From assembly GCF_001715975.1 (NCBI RefSeq), contig NZ_MARB01000022.1, positions 1 to 64,000 of the forward strand: DNA of 64,000 bases. The letters run 5' to 3'. The translations under genes were made by a program, and so were the position numbers. Under the pieces are notes generated by a model. That model worked only from the letters and a program-made list of their open reading frames with translations, was not told where the DNA came from and searched no databases. The DNA is from Candidatus Thiodiazotropha endolucinida (lineage in GTDB: Bacteria > Pseudomonadota > Gammaproteobacteria > Chromatiales > Chromatiaceae). Shown piece after piece: positions 47,148 to 56,193 of the stretch (its first letter is position 1; every line of letters begins with the position of its first letter).

Positions 47148-47432
47148 ATGAGCAGCCATTTTAATGCCGAAGACATCCCACAGATGGCGCCCACTTTCCG
47201 TTTTCAATGGGAAGAGGCCCAGGGCTGTCATGTAATCCTCTATCCCGAGGGTATGGTCAAACTCAATCATGCCGCCGGGGAGATCCTAAAACGATGTGAC
47301 GGCGAAACGAGTGTCGCCACTATCATTGACGACCTGAAGTCAGCCCTTCCTGAAGCAGAGCTCGAAACCGACGTCTATCAATTTCTGGATACCGCTTATG
47401 ACAACCAATGGATCCGACACAAGCCCGCCTAA
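47148..47432 (+). CDS. pqqD: PQQ biosynthesis peptide chaperone PqqD
   Basis: 94 residues. PqqD binds PqqA and presents it to the radical-SAM enzyme PqqE. Typical features: [36 protein letters not shown] and the C-terminal [11 protein letters not shown]. It overlaps pqqE by 35 bp. Confidence 0.95.
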   Translation: MSSHFNAEDIPQMAPTFRFQWEEAQGCHVILYPEGMVKLNHAAGEILKRCDGETSVATIIDDLKSALPEAELETDVYQFLDTAYDNQWIRHKPA

Positions 47433-48555
47433 GCCACTCTGGCTGCTGGCGGAGTTGACCTACAAGTGTCCGTTGCAGTGTCCCTACTGCTCCAATCCGC
47501 TCGACATCGCCCGTTATAAGGACGAACTCTCCACCGAGGATTGGATCCGGGTGTTTCGCGAGGCGCGCGCCCTGGGGGCGGTGCAGCTCGGTTTCTCCGG
47601 CGGTGAAGCACTGGTGCGCAAGGATCTGGAAGTACTCATTGCGGAAGCGCACAAACTGGGATACTACACCAACCTGCTAACCTCCGGCGTCGGCATGGAT
47701 GAGGCCCGCATAAAGGCCTTCAAGGAGGCCGGGTTGGATCACATCCAGGTCAGCTTTCAAGCCAGCAGTGAAGAGCTCAACAACTTCATCGCCGGCAACA
47801 ACTCCTTCCGGCATAAGCTCGAGATGGCACGGCTGGTGAAGAAGTACGACTACCCGATGGTGCTCTGTTTCGTCCTTCACCGGCACAATGAAGACCAGGT
47901 GGAACAGATCCTTGAGATGTCTCATGCCCTCGAGGCTGACTATGTGGAACTGGCCACCACCCAGTACTACGGCTGGGCCCTGCACAATCGGCAACAGCTG
48001 CTGCCGAGCCGCGACCAGGTTGAAGCAGCGGAGGCGGTGGCCCACCGCTATCAGGAGAAATTCAAGGGTAAGATGCGAATCTTCTATGTAGTGCCAGATT
48101 ACCACGAAGAACGTCCCAAGGCCTGTATGAACGGTTGGGGTGCTGTCTTCCTCACCGTGGCCCCCGACGGCACTGCCCTTCCCTGTCATGCAGCCGGCGA
48201 ACTGCCTGGGCTCACCTTTCCCAACGTGCGTGACCACAGCATCGAATGGATCTGGAACGACTCCTCCGATTTCAACAGGTTCCGCGGCTACAGCTGGATG
48301 AAAGAACCCTGCCGCAATTGTGACGAAAAGGAGAAAGACTTCGGTGGCTGCCGCTGCCAGGCCTACCTGTTGACCGGTGATGCCGCCAATGCCGATCCGG
48401 TCTGCAGCAAATCGCCCCACCATGAACAAATAGTCCAAATGGTCGATGATACGAACATACCACGCGAGCCTGACACCGCACCCCTGGTGTTCCGCAACAT
48501 GCGCAACTCGAAAAAACTCACAGCCGGTAAATGGCCCAAGGCGAGCGGGCAGTAA
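47398..48555 (+). CDS. pqqE: PqqA peptide cyclase (radical SAM)
   Basis: 385 residues. The radical-SAM cluster is CPLQCPYC (CX3CX2C) at about residues 24-31. The SPASM auxiliary-cluster Cys are in [24 protein letters not shown] and [20 protein letters not shown]. It makes the Glu-Tyr C-C bond in Pqq[14 protein letters not shown] is the SAM-binding GGE motif. No pqqF/pqqG protease gene lies in this window. A MITE-like repeat begins 12 bp downstream. Confidence 0.97.
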   Translation: MTTNGSDTSPPKPLWLLAELTYKCPLQCPYCSNPLDIARYKDELSTEDWIRVFREARALGAVQLGFSGGEALVRKDLEVLIAEAHKLGYYTNLLTSGVGMDEARIKAFKEAGLDHIQVSFQASSEELNNFIAGNNSFRHKLEMARLVKKYDYPMVLCFVLHRHNEDQVEQILEMSHALEADYVELATTQYYGWALHNRQQLLPSRDQVEAAEAVAHRYQEKFKGKMRIFYVVPDYHEERPKACMNGWGAVFLTVAPDGTALPCHAAGELPGLTFPNVRDHSIEWIWNDSSDFNRFRGYSWMKEPCRNCDEKEKDFGGCRCQAYLLTGDAANADPVCSKSPHHEQIVQMVDDTNIPREPDTAPLVFRNMRNSKKLTAGKWPKASGQ

Positions 48556-48566
48556 CAGAAAGAATA

Positions 48567-48861
48567 AAGCCGCAAATGGACGCGAATCACCGCAAATTTA
48601 CGCAAAATGTATTAGTTCGCAAATAAACGCTAATGATATTGTATTTGTCTTTCCTACAGAGCGCAGACGTATGGTTCATAAGGGAGGTTGGCGGTCTTGT
48701 GGCTACAGAGCTACTACGGCTTTTTTATAAGATACCGCTTCAAACTTGACCATTGATATAGTTTATTACAACTCAACAATTTGCAATGAATTCATTTGCG
48801 TTTATTAGCGTTCATTTGCGGACTTTTTTATAATGCGGTGATTCGCGTCCATTCGCGGCTT
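48567..48861. mobile_element. MITE-like inverted-repeat element
   Basis: A 295-bp non-coding unit with 28-bp terminal inverted repeats, 48567-48594 (AAGCCGCAAATGGACGCGAA...) and 48834-48861, differing at one base. Inside, shorter CGCAAAT/AACGCTAAT motifs repeat in both orientations (48620-48640, 48790-48820). It has no transposase. It fills the pqqE-pip gap and probably forms a long hairpin when transcribed. Confidence 0.8.
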
Positions 48862-48875
48862 GTGTTCATCTGAAT

Positions 48876-49841
48876 CTATAGCAGCTCACGCATCCGATCG
48901 GTCTCTTCCACCAGTGCTGCCGCCATTGAGGGCTCGTCTATGATATGGCCTGCATCAGGTACTTGTACGAATCGTGAATCGGGGATGGCCCGATGCAGCA
49001 GCCAGGCCGATTCCATGGTACAGATAAGATCGAATCGGCCATGCACGACTGAGACAGGCATGGCGGAAAGTGATCCGATGCGGTTGAGTATCTCGTTATT
49101 CTCAATGAAATAGCGGTGGCGGGCATAGTGTGTCTCGATTTTGACCTTTGCCAGCAATCGCTCTTGCTGCACTTCCGATTCGGGTGCTTTGTCAGCGTCT
49201 GCTTCACTTTGTGGCTTATGCCAGTTGACTATGCGACTGCCCCACTCTGACCATCTATGTGCAGCCTGTAGCGCGAGGATATCGTTACCGGCATGAACTG
49301 CGGCGTGATACCAACTGATTAGGTTCTCCAGTTCCGTATTATCCGGTAGCCCGTGCGACAGCCTGTTCCAGGCCTGTGGGAAGAGGCGCTTGAGACCTAC
49401 GAAAAACCAATCCAGATCAGTTTCACGTGCAAGAAACGTCCCCCTTAAGATCATTCCGAGCACCCTGTCGGGATGGGAAAGGGCATAGATAAGCGATAAG
49501 GTTGCACCCCATGAGCCGCCAAACAGCATCCATCGATCAATTTCCAGGTGGCTGCGGATCGTTTCCATATCCGACACAAGTTCCAAGGTACGGTTTTTCT
49601 TTATCTCTCCCAGGGGCAGGGATTTTCCTGAACCACGCTGATCGAAGAGAATGATTCTGTAGAAATCGGGATCGAAAAAGCGGCGGTGGTCTTCCGAACA
49701 ACCCGAGCCCGGACCGCCGTGGAGAAACACCACGGGAACTCCCTGTGTATTGCCACACTCCTCCACATAGAGCTCGTGAAATTGATCGACGCATATCTTA
49801 TATACGGCATTAGGTTCGTTGGGAGGATAGAGTGATCTCAT
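48876..49841 (-). CDS. pip: proline iminopeptidase
   Basis: A 321-residue cytosolic alpha/beta hydrolase that removes N-terminal proline. VVFLHGGPGSGCSEDHRRFFDP (oxyanion hole), GGSWGATLSLIYALSHP with nucleophile Ser110, VVHGRFDLICTMESAW (Asp) and PDAGHIIDEP (His) complete the triad. It is transcribed toward the MITE and is functionally unrelated to the surrounding PQQ genes, although peptide processing of PQQ precursors is a remote thought. Confidence 0.93.
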   Translation of the reverse strand: MRSLYPPNEPNAVYKICVDQFHELYVEECGNTQGVPVVFLHGGPGSGCSEDHRRFFDPDFYRIILFDQRGSGKSLPLGEIKKNRTLELVSDMETIRSHLEIDRWMLFGGSWGATLSLIYALSHPDRVLGMILRGTFLARETDLDWFFVGLKRLFPQAWNRLSHGLPDNTELENLISWYHAAVHAGNDILALQAAHRWSEWGSRIVNWHKPQSEADADKAPESEVQQERLLAKVKIETHYARHRYFIENNEILNRIGSLSAMPVSVVHGRFDLICTMESAWLLHRAIPDSRFVQVPDAGHIIDEPSMAAALVEETDRMRELL

Positions 49842-50010
49842 CAGTCACCTGTCTGGGCCTGATTATGAGTCCGGCAACCAAATGTGTCATGATCAGGGCT
49901 TCATAACATACCCTTGCTCAAGACCATATTTAATCGCCAGTCTGATTATATTTGAATTGAGATTGATTGATTAATCGATTCTATATTGAATCTTAAGACC
50001 TCCGGAAAAA

Positions 50011-50028
50011 GTGTCACAGCAGTGACAC
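50011..50028. promoter_or_regulatory. dyad operator-like site upstream of xoxF
   Basis: GTGTCACAGCAGTGACAC: two perfect 7-bp arms around AGCA. It is the shape of a dimeric activator site, possibly the enhancer for the sigma-54 promoter 500 bp downstream. The distance is long but tolerable for enhancers. Confidence 0.5.
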
Positions 50029-50526
50029 ACAACATACTTCCACACAAAAAAAATGAATCACATCTTTATCCCTTAGCGGGAAACCGGCAACTCAATGTAA
50101 CCGGAACGTGAACAACTGTTTCATCCATTAAGACCCGAATCGCACTTTACACCCCTGCATGCCCTTTGGCTGAGTAGCGAGAACTCTAGTTAACTCATTG
50201 AAGTTATTAGCGATAGACATGATGAACTTAGCGATGATTGCAGATTCCGCAGCTCTAGCATAGATGGCTTCAGACTTACCTTATTAAGAATCTATTATAA
50301 TTAAAACAAAAGGTTATCCAGACTTTAGAGAAATATTCAGATATTCACTGGCTAACACTTGCAAAAACAAGATTGTCCTACGGATTGTTGAATTCCTGCG
50401 CCGGGGAGCGATCTAACTGCGTAAGTGCCTTATTAGCTGCTCACCACAGGGGCAGCCGCGGATTGTTCCTATCCGCGCCAATATTTCACACATCAAAGCA
50501 GCAGTTGCAACGCGATATATTTCGTT

Positions 50527-50542
50527 TGGCACACAAGTTGCT
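50527..50542 (+). promoter_or_regulatory. sigma-54 promoter of xoxF
   Basis: TGGCACACAAGTTGCT matches the -24/-12 consensus TGGCACNNNNNTTGCW at every conserved base. It points to xoxF (ATG at 50745), with predicted transcription start near 50554. Confidence 0.75.
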
Positions 50543-50744
50543 CTTTTGTGATTGTCGCTCTGAAAGACTGCCTGTGATCGTGCGACAGGATCGTTCTAAA
50601 TGTACCAAATGTGAGGAGTCTATTGATAGCGAGGGAGAAGCTAAACCGACAAATTTCGATTTTATCCGGTCTGTATCCGGTCTCTAAATCGAATAATTTT
50701 ACCTTGTAGAGGCAGTCCCACAAAAAAACTCGAGGATACATACT

Positions 50745-52547
50745 ATGGTAAAAGCAAAGCGCAAAGTTCTGGCGATATGCTTCACTGCCTCTGCAATGCT
50801 CAGCGCTGCAGGTGGAGTGACGGCAAATTCAGAACTACTGAAAATGCAAAACAACCCAAACGACTGGGTAATGCCTAACGGCAATTATGCAAGTACCCGC
50901 TACAGCGAACTGGACCAAATCAACACCAGTAACGTTAAGGATCTGAGGGTTGCCTGGACCTTCTCCACCGGCGTTCTGCGTGGTCATGAGGGCGGCCCCC
51001 TGGTACTCGGGGATGTCATGTATATCCACAGCCCGTTTCCCAATAAGGTCTTCGCCCTTGATCTGAGTAATGACGGTAGAATTATTTGGAAGTATGAGCC
51101 GAGACAGGACACCAGCGTTATTCCGGTCATGTGTTGCGACACCGTCAACCGTGGTCTGGCCTATGGCGACGGTAAGATCATACTTTCACAGGCCGACACC
51201 ACGCTGGTGGCCCTGGATGCAAAGACCGGCAAGAAAATCTGGTCCGTGGTAAACGGCGACCCGTCCAAGGGTGAGACCTCCACAGCGGCTCCCATGGTGG
51301 TAAAAGACAAAGTCTTTATCGGTATCTCAGGTGGTGAGTTCGGTGTGCGCGGTTCCATGACTGCCTACAATCTCAAAGATGGCAAACTGGCATGGCGTGC
51401 TTACTCAATGGGACCGGATAGCGATACCCTTCTCGATCCTCAGAAGACTACCCATCTCGGTAAGCCGGTAGGAAAAGACTCCGGTATCAATACCTGGAAG
51501 GGTGACCAGTGGAAGATCGGAGGCGGCGCCACTTGGGGCTGGTATTCCTATGATCCGGATCTGAACCTGATGTATTACGGCTCAGGCAACCCCAGCACAT
51601 GGAATCCGGTTCAGCGTCCCGGCGATAACCGCTGGTCGATGACCATCTTCGCGCGTGACGTGGACACTGGCATTGCCAAGTGGGTCTACCAGATGACACC
51701 GCATGACGAGTGGGACTATGACGGCATCAATGAAATGATCCTGGTCGACAAAGAGATCAAGGGTAAGATGCGCAAGGCCCTGGTCCACTTCGATCGCAAT
51801 GGTTTCGGCTATACCATGGATCGTGCTAACGGCGAACTGTTGGTTGCCGAGAAATTCGATCCTGCTGTTAACTGGGCGACCCATATCGACATGGACACCG
51901 GTCGTCCACAGGTCGTAGCCAAGTACTCCACCCATCAGAACGGTGAAGACGTCAACTCCACCGGTATCTGCCCGGCGGCTTTGGGCACGAAGGATCAGCA
52001 GCCCGCTAGTTACTCGCCGCGCACCAAGCTGTTCTATGTGCCGACCAACCATGTCTGCATGGACTACGAGCCGTTCCAGGTTTCGTACACCGCGGGTCAA
52101 CCCTATGTGGGCGCAACCCTCTCCATGTACCCGGCACCCGGTAGCGATCATCTGGGTAACTTCATTGCCTGGGATGCCGACAAGGGCAAGATTGTGTGGT
52201 CCAACCCCGAGCCCTTCTCCGTATGGAGCGGTGCACTCTCCACGGCTGGTGACGTGGTCTTCTACGGCACCTTGGAGGGTTATCTGAAAGCAGTCGATGC
52301 CAAGTCGGGTAAAGAGCTGTACAAGTTCAAGACTCCTTCCGGCATCATCGGTAACGTCAATACCTACATGCATAACGGCAAGCAATATATCGCTGTCCTC
52401 TCCGGACTCGGTGGCTGGGCCGGTATCGGCATGGCAGCAGGATTGACCGATCCGACAGCCGGCTTGGGTGCTGTGGGTGCCTATGCATCCCTCAGCGACT
52501 ATACCCAACTGGGCGGCACGCTGACTGTATTCGAACTGCCGAACTAA
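50745..52547 (+). CDS. xoxF: lanthanide-dependent methanol dehydrogenase XoxF
   Basis: A 600-residue periplasmic PQQ quinoprotein with a signal peptide (cleavage near GGVTAN). It oxidises methanol, passing electrons to cytochrome XoxG. The adjacent-Cys disulfide is C130-C131 ([10 protein letters not shown]). The metal site reads [10 protein letters not shown], with Asp324 and Asp326; the extra Asp326 (Ala in calcium MxaF) is the marker of lanthanide enzymes. Overall it resembles the XoxF5 type. GAGGA lies nine bases before the ATG. No mxaF or mxaI is present, so methanol oxidation would need rare-earth metals. Confidence 0.97.
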   Translation: MVKAKRKVLAICFTASAMLSAAGGVTANSELLKMQNNPNDWVMPNGNYASTRYSELDQINTSNVKDLRVAWTFSTGVLRGHEGGPLVLGDVMYIHSPFPNKVFALDLSNDGRIIWKYEPRQDTSVIPVMCCDTVNRGLAYGDGKIILSQADTTLVALDAKTGKKIWSVVNGDPSKGETSTAAPMVVKDKVFIGISGGEFGVRGSMTAYNLKDGKLAWRAYSMGPDSDTLLDPQKTTHLGKPVGKDSGINTWKGDQWKIGGGATWGWYSYDPDLNLMYYGSGNPSTWNPVQRPGDNRWSMTIFARDVDTGIAKWVYQMTPHDEWDYDGINEMILVDKEIKGKMRKALVHFDRNGFGYTMDRANGELLVAEKFDPAVNWATHIDMDTGRPQVVAKYSTHQNGEDVNSTGICPAALGTKDQQPASYSPRTKLFYVPTNHVCMDYEPFQVSYTAGQPYVGATLSMYPAPGSDHLGNFIAWDADKGKIVWSNPEPFSVWSGALSTAGDVVFYGTLEGYLKAVDAKSGKELYKFKTPSGIIGNVNTYMHNGKQYIAVLSGLGGWAGIGMAAGLTDPTAGLGAVGAYASLSDYTQLGGTLTVFELPN

Positions 52548-52572
52548 GGGATCGATATCCCCTGCCAGAACA

Positions 52573-52606
52573 GTCGCCACTCACTGACTTAACGGTGGGT
52601 GGCGAC
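52573..52606 (+). promoter_or_regulatory. stable stem-loop between xoxF and xoxG
   Basis: GTCGCCACTCACTG (52573-52586) pairs with CGGTGGGTGGCGAC (52593-52606) over 14 positions, including two G-U pairs, with loop ACTTAA and no T-run after it. It is likely to protect the 3' end of a xoxF message or attenuate read-through, so that dehydrogenase exceeds cytochrome. Confidence 0.8.
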
Positions 52607-52657
52607 TTAATCCCGACAGAGTCACAACGCATATTATTGGATTCCATGAGGCTAATC

Positions 52658-53128
52658 ATGCAGCGTAATAAGTTCAGTAAATCCCTACTATTGGCGACCA
52701 TCGCCCTCACCTACTCCATCTCGGGCTACTCAGCTGCATCCAAGGCCGATTACAGAGATTTTGTACCTTCACCTGAGCAACCCTACTACTTCGAAGACGG
52801 CAAGGTCGATTTCGGCACCTATAACGGTTTTCGTCGTTATCATGCCGATTGCCATGTCTGTCACGGACCGGCCGGCATGGGAAGTTCCTACGCACCGGCA
52901 CTGCTCGAATCACTGAAAGTGATGTCCTATGGCGATTTCGTCAACGCAGTCGTCACAGGAAGGGTAGGAATGAACAATAGCGTGATGCCCTCTTTCGCAA
53001 AGAACATAGATGTCATCAAATATATTGCCGATATCTATGCCTATCTAAAGGCTCGCTCAGACGGTGTCATTGGGATGAACAGACCCGCGAAGTTTCCGAA
53101 AGTCAAAAAACTGATCGCGGACAAATAG
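52658..53128 (+). CDS. xoxG: cytochrome c of the XoxF system
   Basis: 156 residues from the ATG at 52658 (GAGG six bases upstream). A signal peptide precedes one c-type haem site, C65-H-V-C-H69 in YHADCHVCHGPAGMGSS. A Met-containing loop (NNSVMPSFAKN) offers the sixth ligand, as in class I monohaem cytochromes. It follows xoxF and precedes xoxJ, the standard xoxFGJ order, and should be the electron acceptor of XoxF. Confidence 0.93.
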   Translation: MQRNKFSKSLLLATIALTYSISGYSAASKADYRDFVPSPEQPYYFEDGKVDFGTYNGFRRYHADCHVCHGPAGMGSSYAPALLESLKVMSYGDFVNAVVTGRVGMNNSVMPSFAKNIDVIKYIADIYAYLKARSDGVIGMNRPAKFPKVKKLIADK

Positions 53129-53138
53129 ACAGAGGTTC

Positions 53139-53155
53139 TAGGGCCTGTTAACACT
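53139..53155. repeat. dispersed GTTAAC element, single end
   Basis: TAGGGCCTGTTAACACT directly after xoxG, inside the xoxG-xoxJ spacer. Confidence 0.75.
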
Positions 53156-53248
53156 GCGGAGACGAGCTTTAAATCTTGGGTTCAGCAGCGGTGGGATCGA
53201 TGTCCTACTATCTAAGTCATATCATTTGAGCGATTGAGGACTAGCACA

Positions 53249-54103
53249 ATGCCGACAACAGGTTCGTCGTTTTACAGCAAAGCGTTGAACCTGTTTTTCT
53301 ACCTCTTGCCACTCATTCTGCTGCTTGCCCCACTGTCCGCCTGGTCCAAAACCACCTATGAAGCCAGGAATAAGGAGTATCTAACAGTCTGTGGCGATCC
53401 TAATCACATGCCCTTCTCCAATAAAAAGCTGGAGGGGTTCGAAAACAGAATCGCCAAGCTCATCGCCGATGACCTGAACCGAACACTGCGCTATCACTGG
53501 TGGCCACAGACCATAGGCTTTGTGCGCAACACACTTCGTATTCGTCTTTGCGATCTGGTAATGGGTGTGACCTCGGTCAACGAACTGTTACAGAACACCA
53601 ATCCCTATTACAGATCGGTCTATACCCTGGTATATCGAAAGGACTCAGGACTGACTCTCCGCACCCTCGATGCTACAAAGCTTACTGATCTCAAAATAGG
53701 TGTCGTCGCAGGTACGCCCCCGGCCACCCTGTTGAGCAAATACGGCTTGCTGGAACAGGTCCGTCCCTATCAGCGTACTGTGGATACACGTCTTTTCTCA
53801 CCTGCCACCCGGGCAGTGGAAGACGTGGCGGATGGAAATATCGATGTCGCAGTGATCTGGGGCCCTATCGCCGGCTATGCGGCCTCCAGGCAGGAGACAC
53901 CACTCTCGGTTATTCCCCTGCCGGCAAAAGTGGATTCCGTTCCTTTGGCTTTCAATGTCTCCATGGGCATCCGCCATCGTGAATCGAATTGGAAACACCA
54001 GCTGAATCTGGAGTTGGAAAAACTTTCTGCGGACATTGAGAAGATATTACTTGAGTACAACATCCCTCTGCTGGATAGAGATGACAGACTGATACAACAT
54101 TGA
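53249..54103 (+). CDS. xoxJ: XoxJ-type periplasmic binding protein
   Basis: 284 residues from the ATG at 53249 (GAGGA eight bases upstream; a TTG start at 53234 is less likely). An N-terminal hydrophobic signal (NLFFYLLPLILLLAPLSAWS) is followed by a family 3 solute-binding fold: YLTVCGDPNHMPFSNKKLEGFENRIAKLIA, LRIRLCDLVMGVTSVNELLQNTNPYYRSVYTLVYR. This matches the quinoprotein-dehydrogenase-associated binding protein family. XoxJ is thought to help activate or load XoxF, not to import a nutrient. Confidence 0.92.
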   Translation: MPTTGSSFYSKALNLFFYLLPLILLLAPLSAWSKTTYEARNKEYLTVCGDPNHMPFSNKKLEGFENRIAKLIADDLNRTLRYHWWPQTIGFVRNTLRIRLCDLVMGVTSVNELLQNTNPYYRSVYTLVYRKDSGLTLRTLDATKLTDLKIGVVAGTPPATLLSKYGLLEQVRPYQRTVDTRLFSPATRAVEDVADGNIDVAVIWGPIAGYAASRQETPLSVIPLPAKVDSVPLAFNVSMGIRHRESNWKHQLNLELEKLSADIEKILLEYNIPLLDRDDRLIQH

Positions 54104-54705
54104 AATCGGAGATCACACAAAGAGCGATTGCAAAGCCACTCCATAGTATTGTGTCTGTTCTGCTGCTGCTCGTCACATCATCGACAGCTTACGCTTCGGG
54201 TGCCCTACAGGATAACCCTGAACACTTCTCAGCCGAAGGCTATCGCATAACCGAATTTCGCGCCCCCGTACCGGACTCAGTCCCGGCTGGAACCACCATC
54301 ACAACGGAGCAACTGCATACTCTGATCAAACAGCAGCATGTGGTGCTGATCGATGTAATGCCGACACCGGTCAAACCCAAGGACCGGCCTGACAACCTGT
54401 TATGGTTGCCCCCCGCAAGGCAGAACATTCCAGAGTCTCACTGGCTGCCCAATGTAGGCTATGGCGCCCTCTCCGATGAGTTGGATAGCTATTTCAGAAA
54501 AAATCTGCAGCGGTTTTCCAACGACGACAAAGGCACTAGGATCGTGCTCTATTGTCTTGCCGATTGCTGGATGTCTTGGAATGCGGCAAAACGGGCGGCG
54601 ACAGAGTACGGCTACACCAACATCTACTGGTACCCGGACGGGACTACCGGATGGGATGCGGCCGATCTGCCGCTTGAGGAAAGCGAAGCGATACCGATGC
54701 AGTGA
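54100..54705 (+). CDS. PQQ-dependent catabolism-associated CXXCW-motif protein
   Basis: 201 residues from a TTG that overlaps the xoxJ stop (TTGA). After a signal peptide (VLLLLVTSSTAYAS) comes a rhodanese-like fold with VVLIDVMPTP and the signature YCLADCWMSWNAAKRA, the CxxxCW block that names the family. Such proteins accompany PQQ alcohol dehydrogenases in many proteobacteria; their chemistry (sulfur or redox handling) is unproven. It ends next to a repeat and converges on the ABC operon. Confidence 0.9.
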   Translation: MKSEITQRAIAKPLHSIVSVLLLLVTSSTAYASGALQDNPEHFSAEGYRITEFRAPVPDSVPAGTTITTEQLHTLIKQQHVVLIDVMPTPVKPKDRPDNLLWLPPARQNIPESHWLPNVGYGALSDELDSYFRKNLQRFSNDDKGTRIVLYCLADCWMSWNAAKRAATEYGYTNIYWYPDGTTGWDAADLPLEESEAIPMQ

Positions 54706-54706
54706 G

Positions 54707-54728
54707 TTATTAGTGTTAACAGGCCCTA
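54707..54728. repeat. dispersed GTTAAC element, single end
   Basis: TTAGTGTTAACAGGCCCTA (54710-54728) in the convergent gap. Its CTA supplies the TAG stop of the minus-strand gene ending at 54726. Confidence 0.8.
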
Positions 54729-55340
54729 GTCAAGATAGTAGGCAATGCTGCGGGCCAGTGAGCCCAGTCTCTCTTCAATCACCCTCGGGCGGGTACAGAG
54801 GTGTTGAATGAAGGCTTCGCGTTCATCGAACATGCGCTGCTTGATCTCCATCTCTTTCTGCATCAGCGCCAGGCGCTCCTGTCCAGCTTGTGAAGGATCC
54901 TCCTGCAATTGGATCATCTCATCGAGCTCATGGCTCAACCTGTTGGCGCGTGCCGCTTGCCCACGGGCATACTTGATAATGCCATCGAGCTTTTTCTTGC
55001 GTTCCTCATTCAGTGTCTGAATAACGCCGGCAAACAGCAAAGTAAGCCTGGAATCCTTTTCTGAAGAATCCTGTTCAGCTGAAAATTCGGCAATTTCCGC
55101 ATCGGCCGCATCCAGATCATAGTCCGACACAACGAACCGATTTACCAGCCTTGATACCTCTTTGTCCTGTTCCCAAGCATGCTCCAGTCCCGCTATCGAT
55201 GGCCCGGCCCACACCACGGCCGCGGGTATCTCGTGTACTAACGCCTGCTCACAAGGCCAATCTTGCGGTCTCTCTTCCGCACACAAGGGTAGTGTCAGTG
55301 TGGAAGCAAACAGCCACAGACAGTATCCAATCTTGTTCAT
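54726..55340 (-). CDS. secreted coiled-coil protein of the PQQ-ABC operon
   Basis: 204 residues. A signal peptide (MNKIGYCLWLFASTLTLPLCA) is followed by EERPQDWPCEQALVHEIPAAVVWAGPS and a long charged helical region with coiled-coil character (about 85-175: NEERKKKLDGIIKYARGQAARANRLSHELDEM). It is the last gene of an operon with ABC transporter parts tied to PQQ dehydrogenases, and homologues of similar shape seem to occupy this position elsewhere. No function known. Its stop codon lies within a dispersed repeat. Confidence 0.75.
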   Translation of the reverse strand: MNKIGYCLWLFASTLTLPLCAEERPQDWPCEQALVHEIPAAVVWAGPSIAGLEHAWEQDKEVSRLVNRFVVSDYDLDAADAEIAEFSAEQDSSEKDSRLTLLFAGVIQTLNEERKKKLDGIIKYARGQAARANRLSHELDEMIQLQEDPSQAGQERLALMQKEMEIKQRMFDEREAFIQHLCTRPRVIEERLGSLARSIAYYLD

Positions 55341-55386
55341 CTTTGAAAACTCCTCGTATGGCCGGATGGATTAGTGAAAACTGGTC

Positions 55387-56193
55387 CTAACCTCCGCCCT
55401 GTTTACGTGTCATCAAACCGCGTGCAGGATCGTATCCGTAGAGCGCCCCCGCAAGGAACAGCAGCAGAGAACCGACAACTACAAAAAAGGCGATCCAACT
55501 GATTTGCCCGTATAGCGCAAACCTGGTCAACTCCACCGCATGGGTAAAGGGATTAAATCGACAGATTTCATACAGGAAAACGCTGGAATCCTTAATCCGC
55601 CACAGGGGATAGAGCGCTGATGATGCAAAAAACATGGGGAATATGACAAAATTCATGACCCCGGCGAAATTCTCCAACTGCTTGATTGCCGAAGAGAGCA
55701 GCAAGCCCAATGCGCCGAGCATCAGTCCCGACAGAAACAGGGCCGGAAACGCTAGAAGGTAACCCGTCAGCGGTGGCTGTACATCCCAAAACCAGGCGAT
55801 AGCCAGAAAGAGATAGACCTGGGCGATCGCGACCAGAGTGCCGGCGATCAGCTTGCAAAGCAATAGATACCAGCGAGGAAAGGGACTGACCATCAACATC
55901 CTCATACTGCCCATCTCCCGGTCGTATACCATGGAGAGTGAACTCTGCATCCCGCTGAAAAGCAGAATCATCGCCGCCAACCCGGGTACGATGTACTCCT
56001 CATAAAGGATATAGGTTTCATAGGGTGGAATGATGGAGACACCCAATACAGAACGGAAGCCGGCGGCGAAGATGAACAACCATACCAGGGGACGAACCAG
56101 GGCACCGAAAAATCGCTCGCGCTGGTGAAGAAACCGCAGCGATTCACGTAGCGTAATGCCCAACAGACAACGAAGATACTGCACAAAGGTCAT
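55387..56193 (-). CDS. ABC-2 type permease, PQQ-dependent alcohol dehydrogenase system
   Basis: 268 residues with six predicted membrane helices (for example LVWLFIFAAGFRSVL, GLAAMILLFSGMQSSL, LAFPALFLSGLMLGALGLLLS and WIAFFVVVGSLLLFLAGALYGY). It is of the ABC-2 permease family with MGSMRMLMVSPFPRWYLL as coupling region. It overlaps the ATPase gene by four bases. Together they match the ABC system found with PQQ alcohol dehydrogenases (pedC-type); the transported compound is not established, and the permease class suggests export. Confidence 0.9.
   Translation of the reverse strand: MTFVQYLRCLLGITLRESLRFLHQRERFFGALVRPLVWLFIFAAGFRSVLGVSIIPPYETYILYEEYIVPGLAAMILLFSGMQSSLSMVYDREMGSMRMLMVSPFPRWYLLLCKLIAGTLVAIAQVYLFLAIAWFWDVQPPLTGYLLAFPALFLSGLMLGALGLLLSSAIKQLENFAGVMNFVIFPMFFASSALYPLWRIKDSSVFLYEICRFNPFTHAVELTRFALYGQISWIAFFVVVGSLLLFLAGALYGYDPARGLMTRKQGGG

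Larger units (their letters stand above)
49842..50744. promoter_or_regulatory. long control region upstream of xoxF
   Basis: 903 bp without a supportable gene; an open frame at 50373-50687 starts at TTG, lacks a ribosome-binding site and contains the sigma-54 site. It carries a perfect 7+7 bp dyad at 50011-50028 and the sigma-54 promoter at 50527-50542. About 200 nt of leader separates that promoter from the xoxF start. Confidence 0.6.

Noticed and set aside
50348-50363. TGGCTAACACTTGCA as a second sigma-54 promoter for xoxF
   Set aside because: GG and GC are nine bases apart, not ten; the helical phase is wrong.
50373-50687. 104-residue open frame in the xoxF leader
   Set aside because: TTG start without a ribosome-binding site and composed of sequence that contains the sigma-54 promoter; better explained as non-coding.
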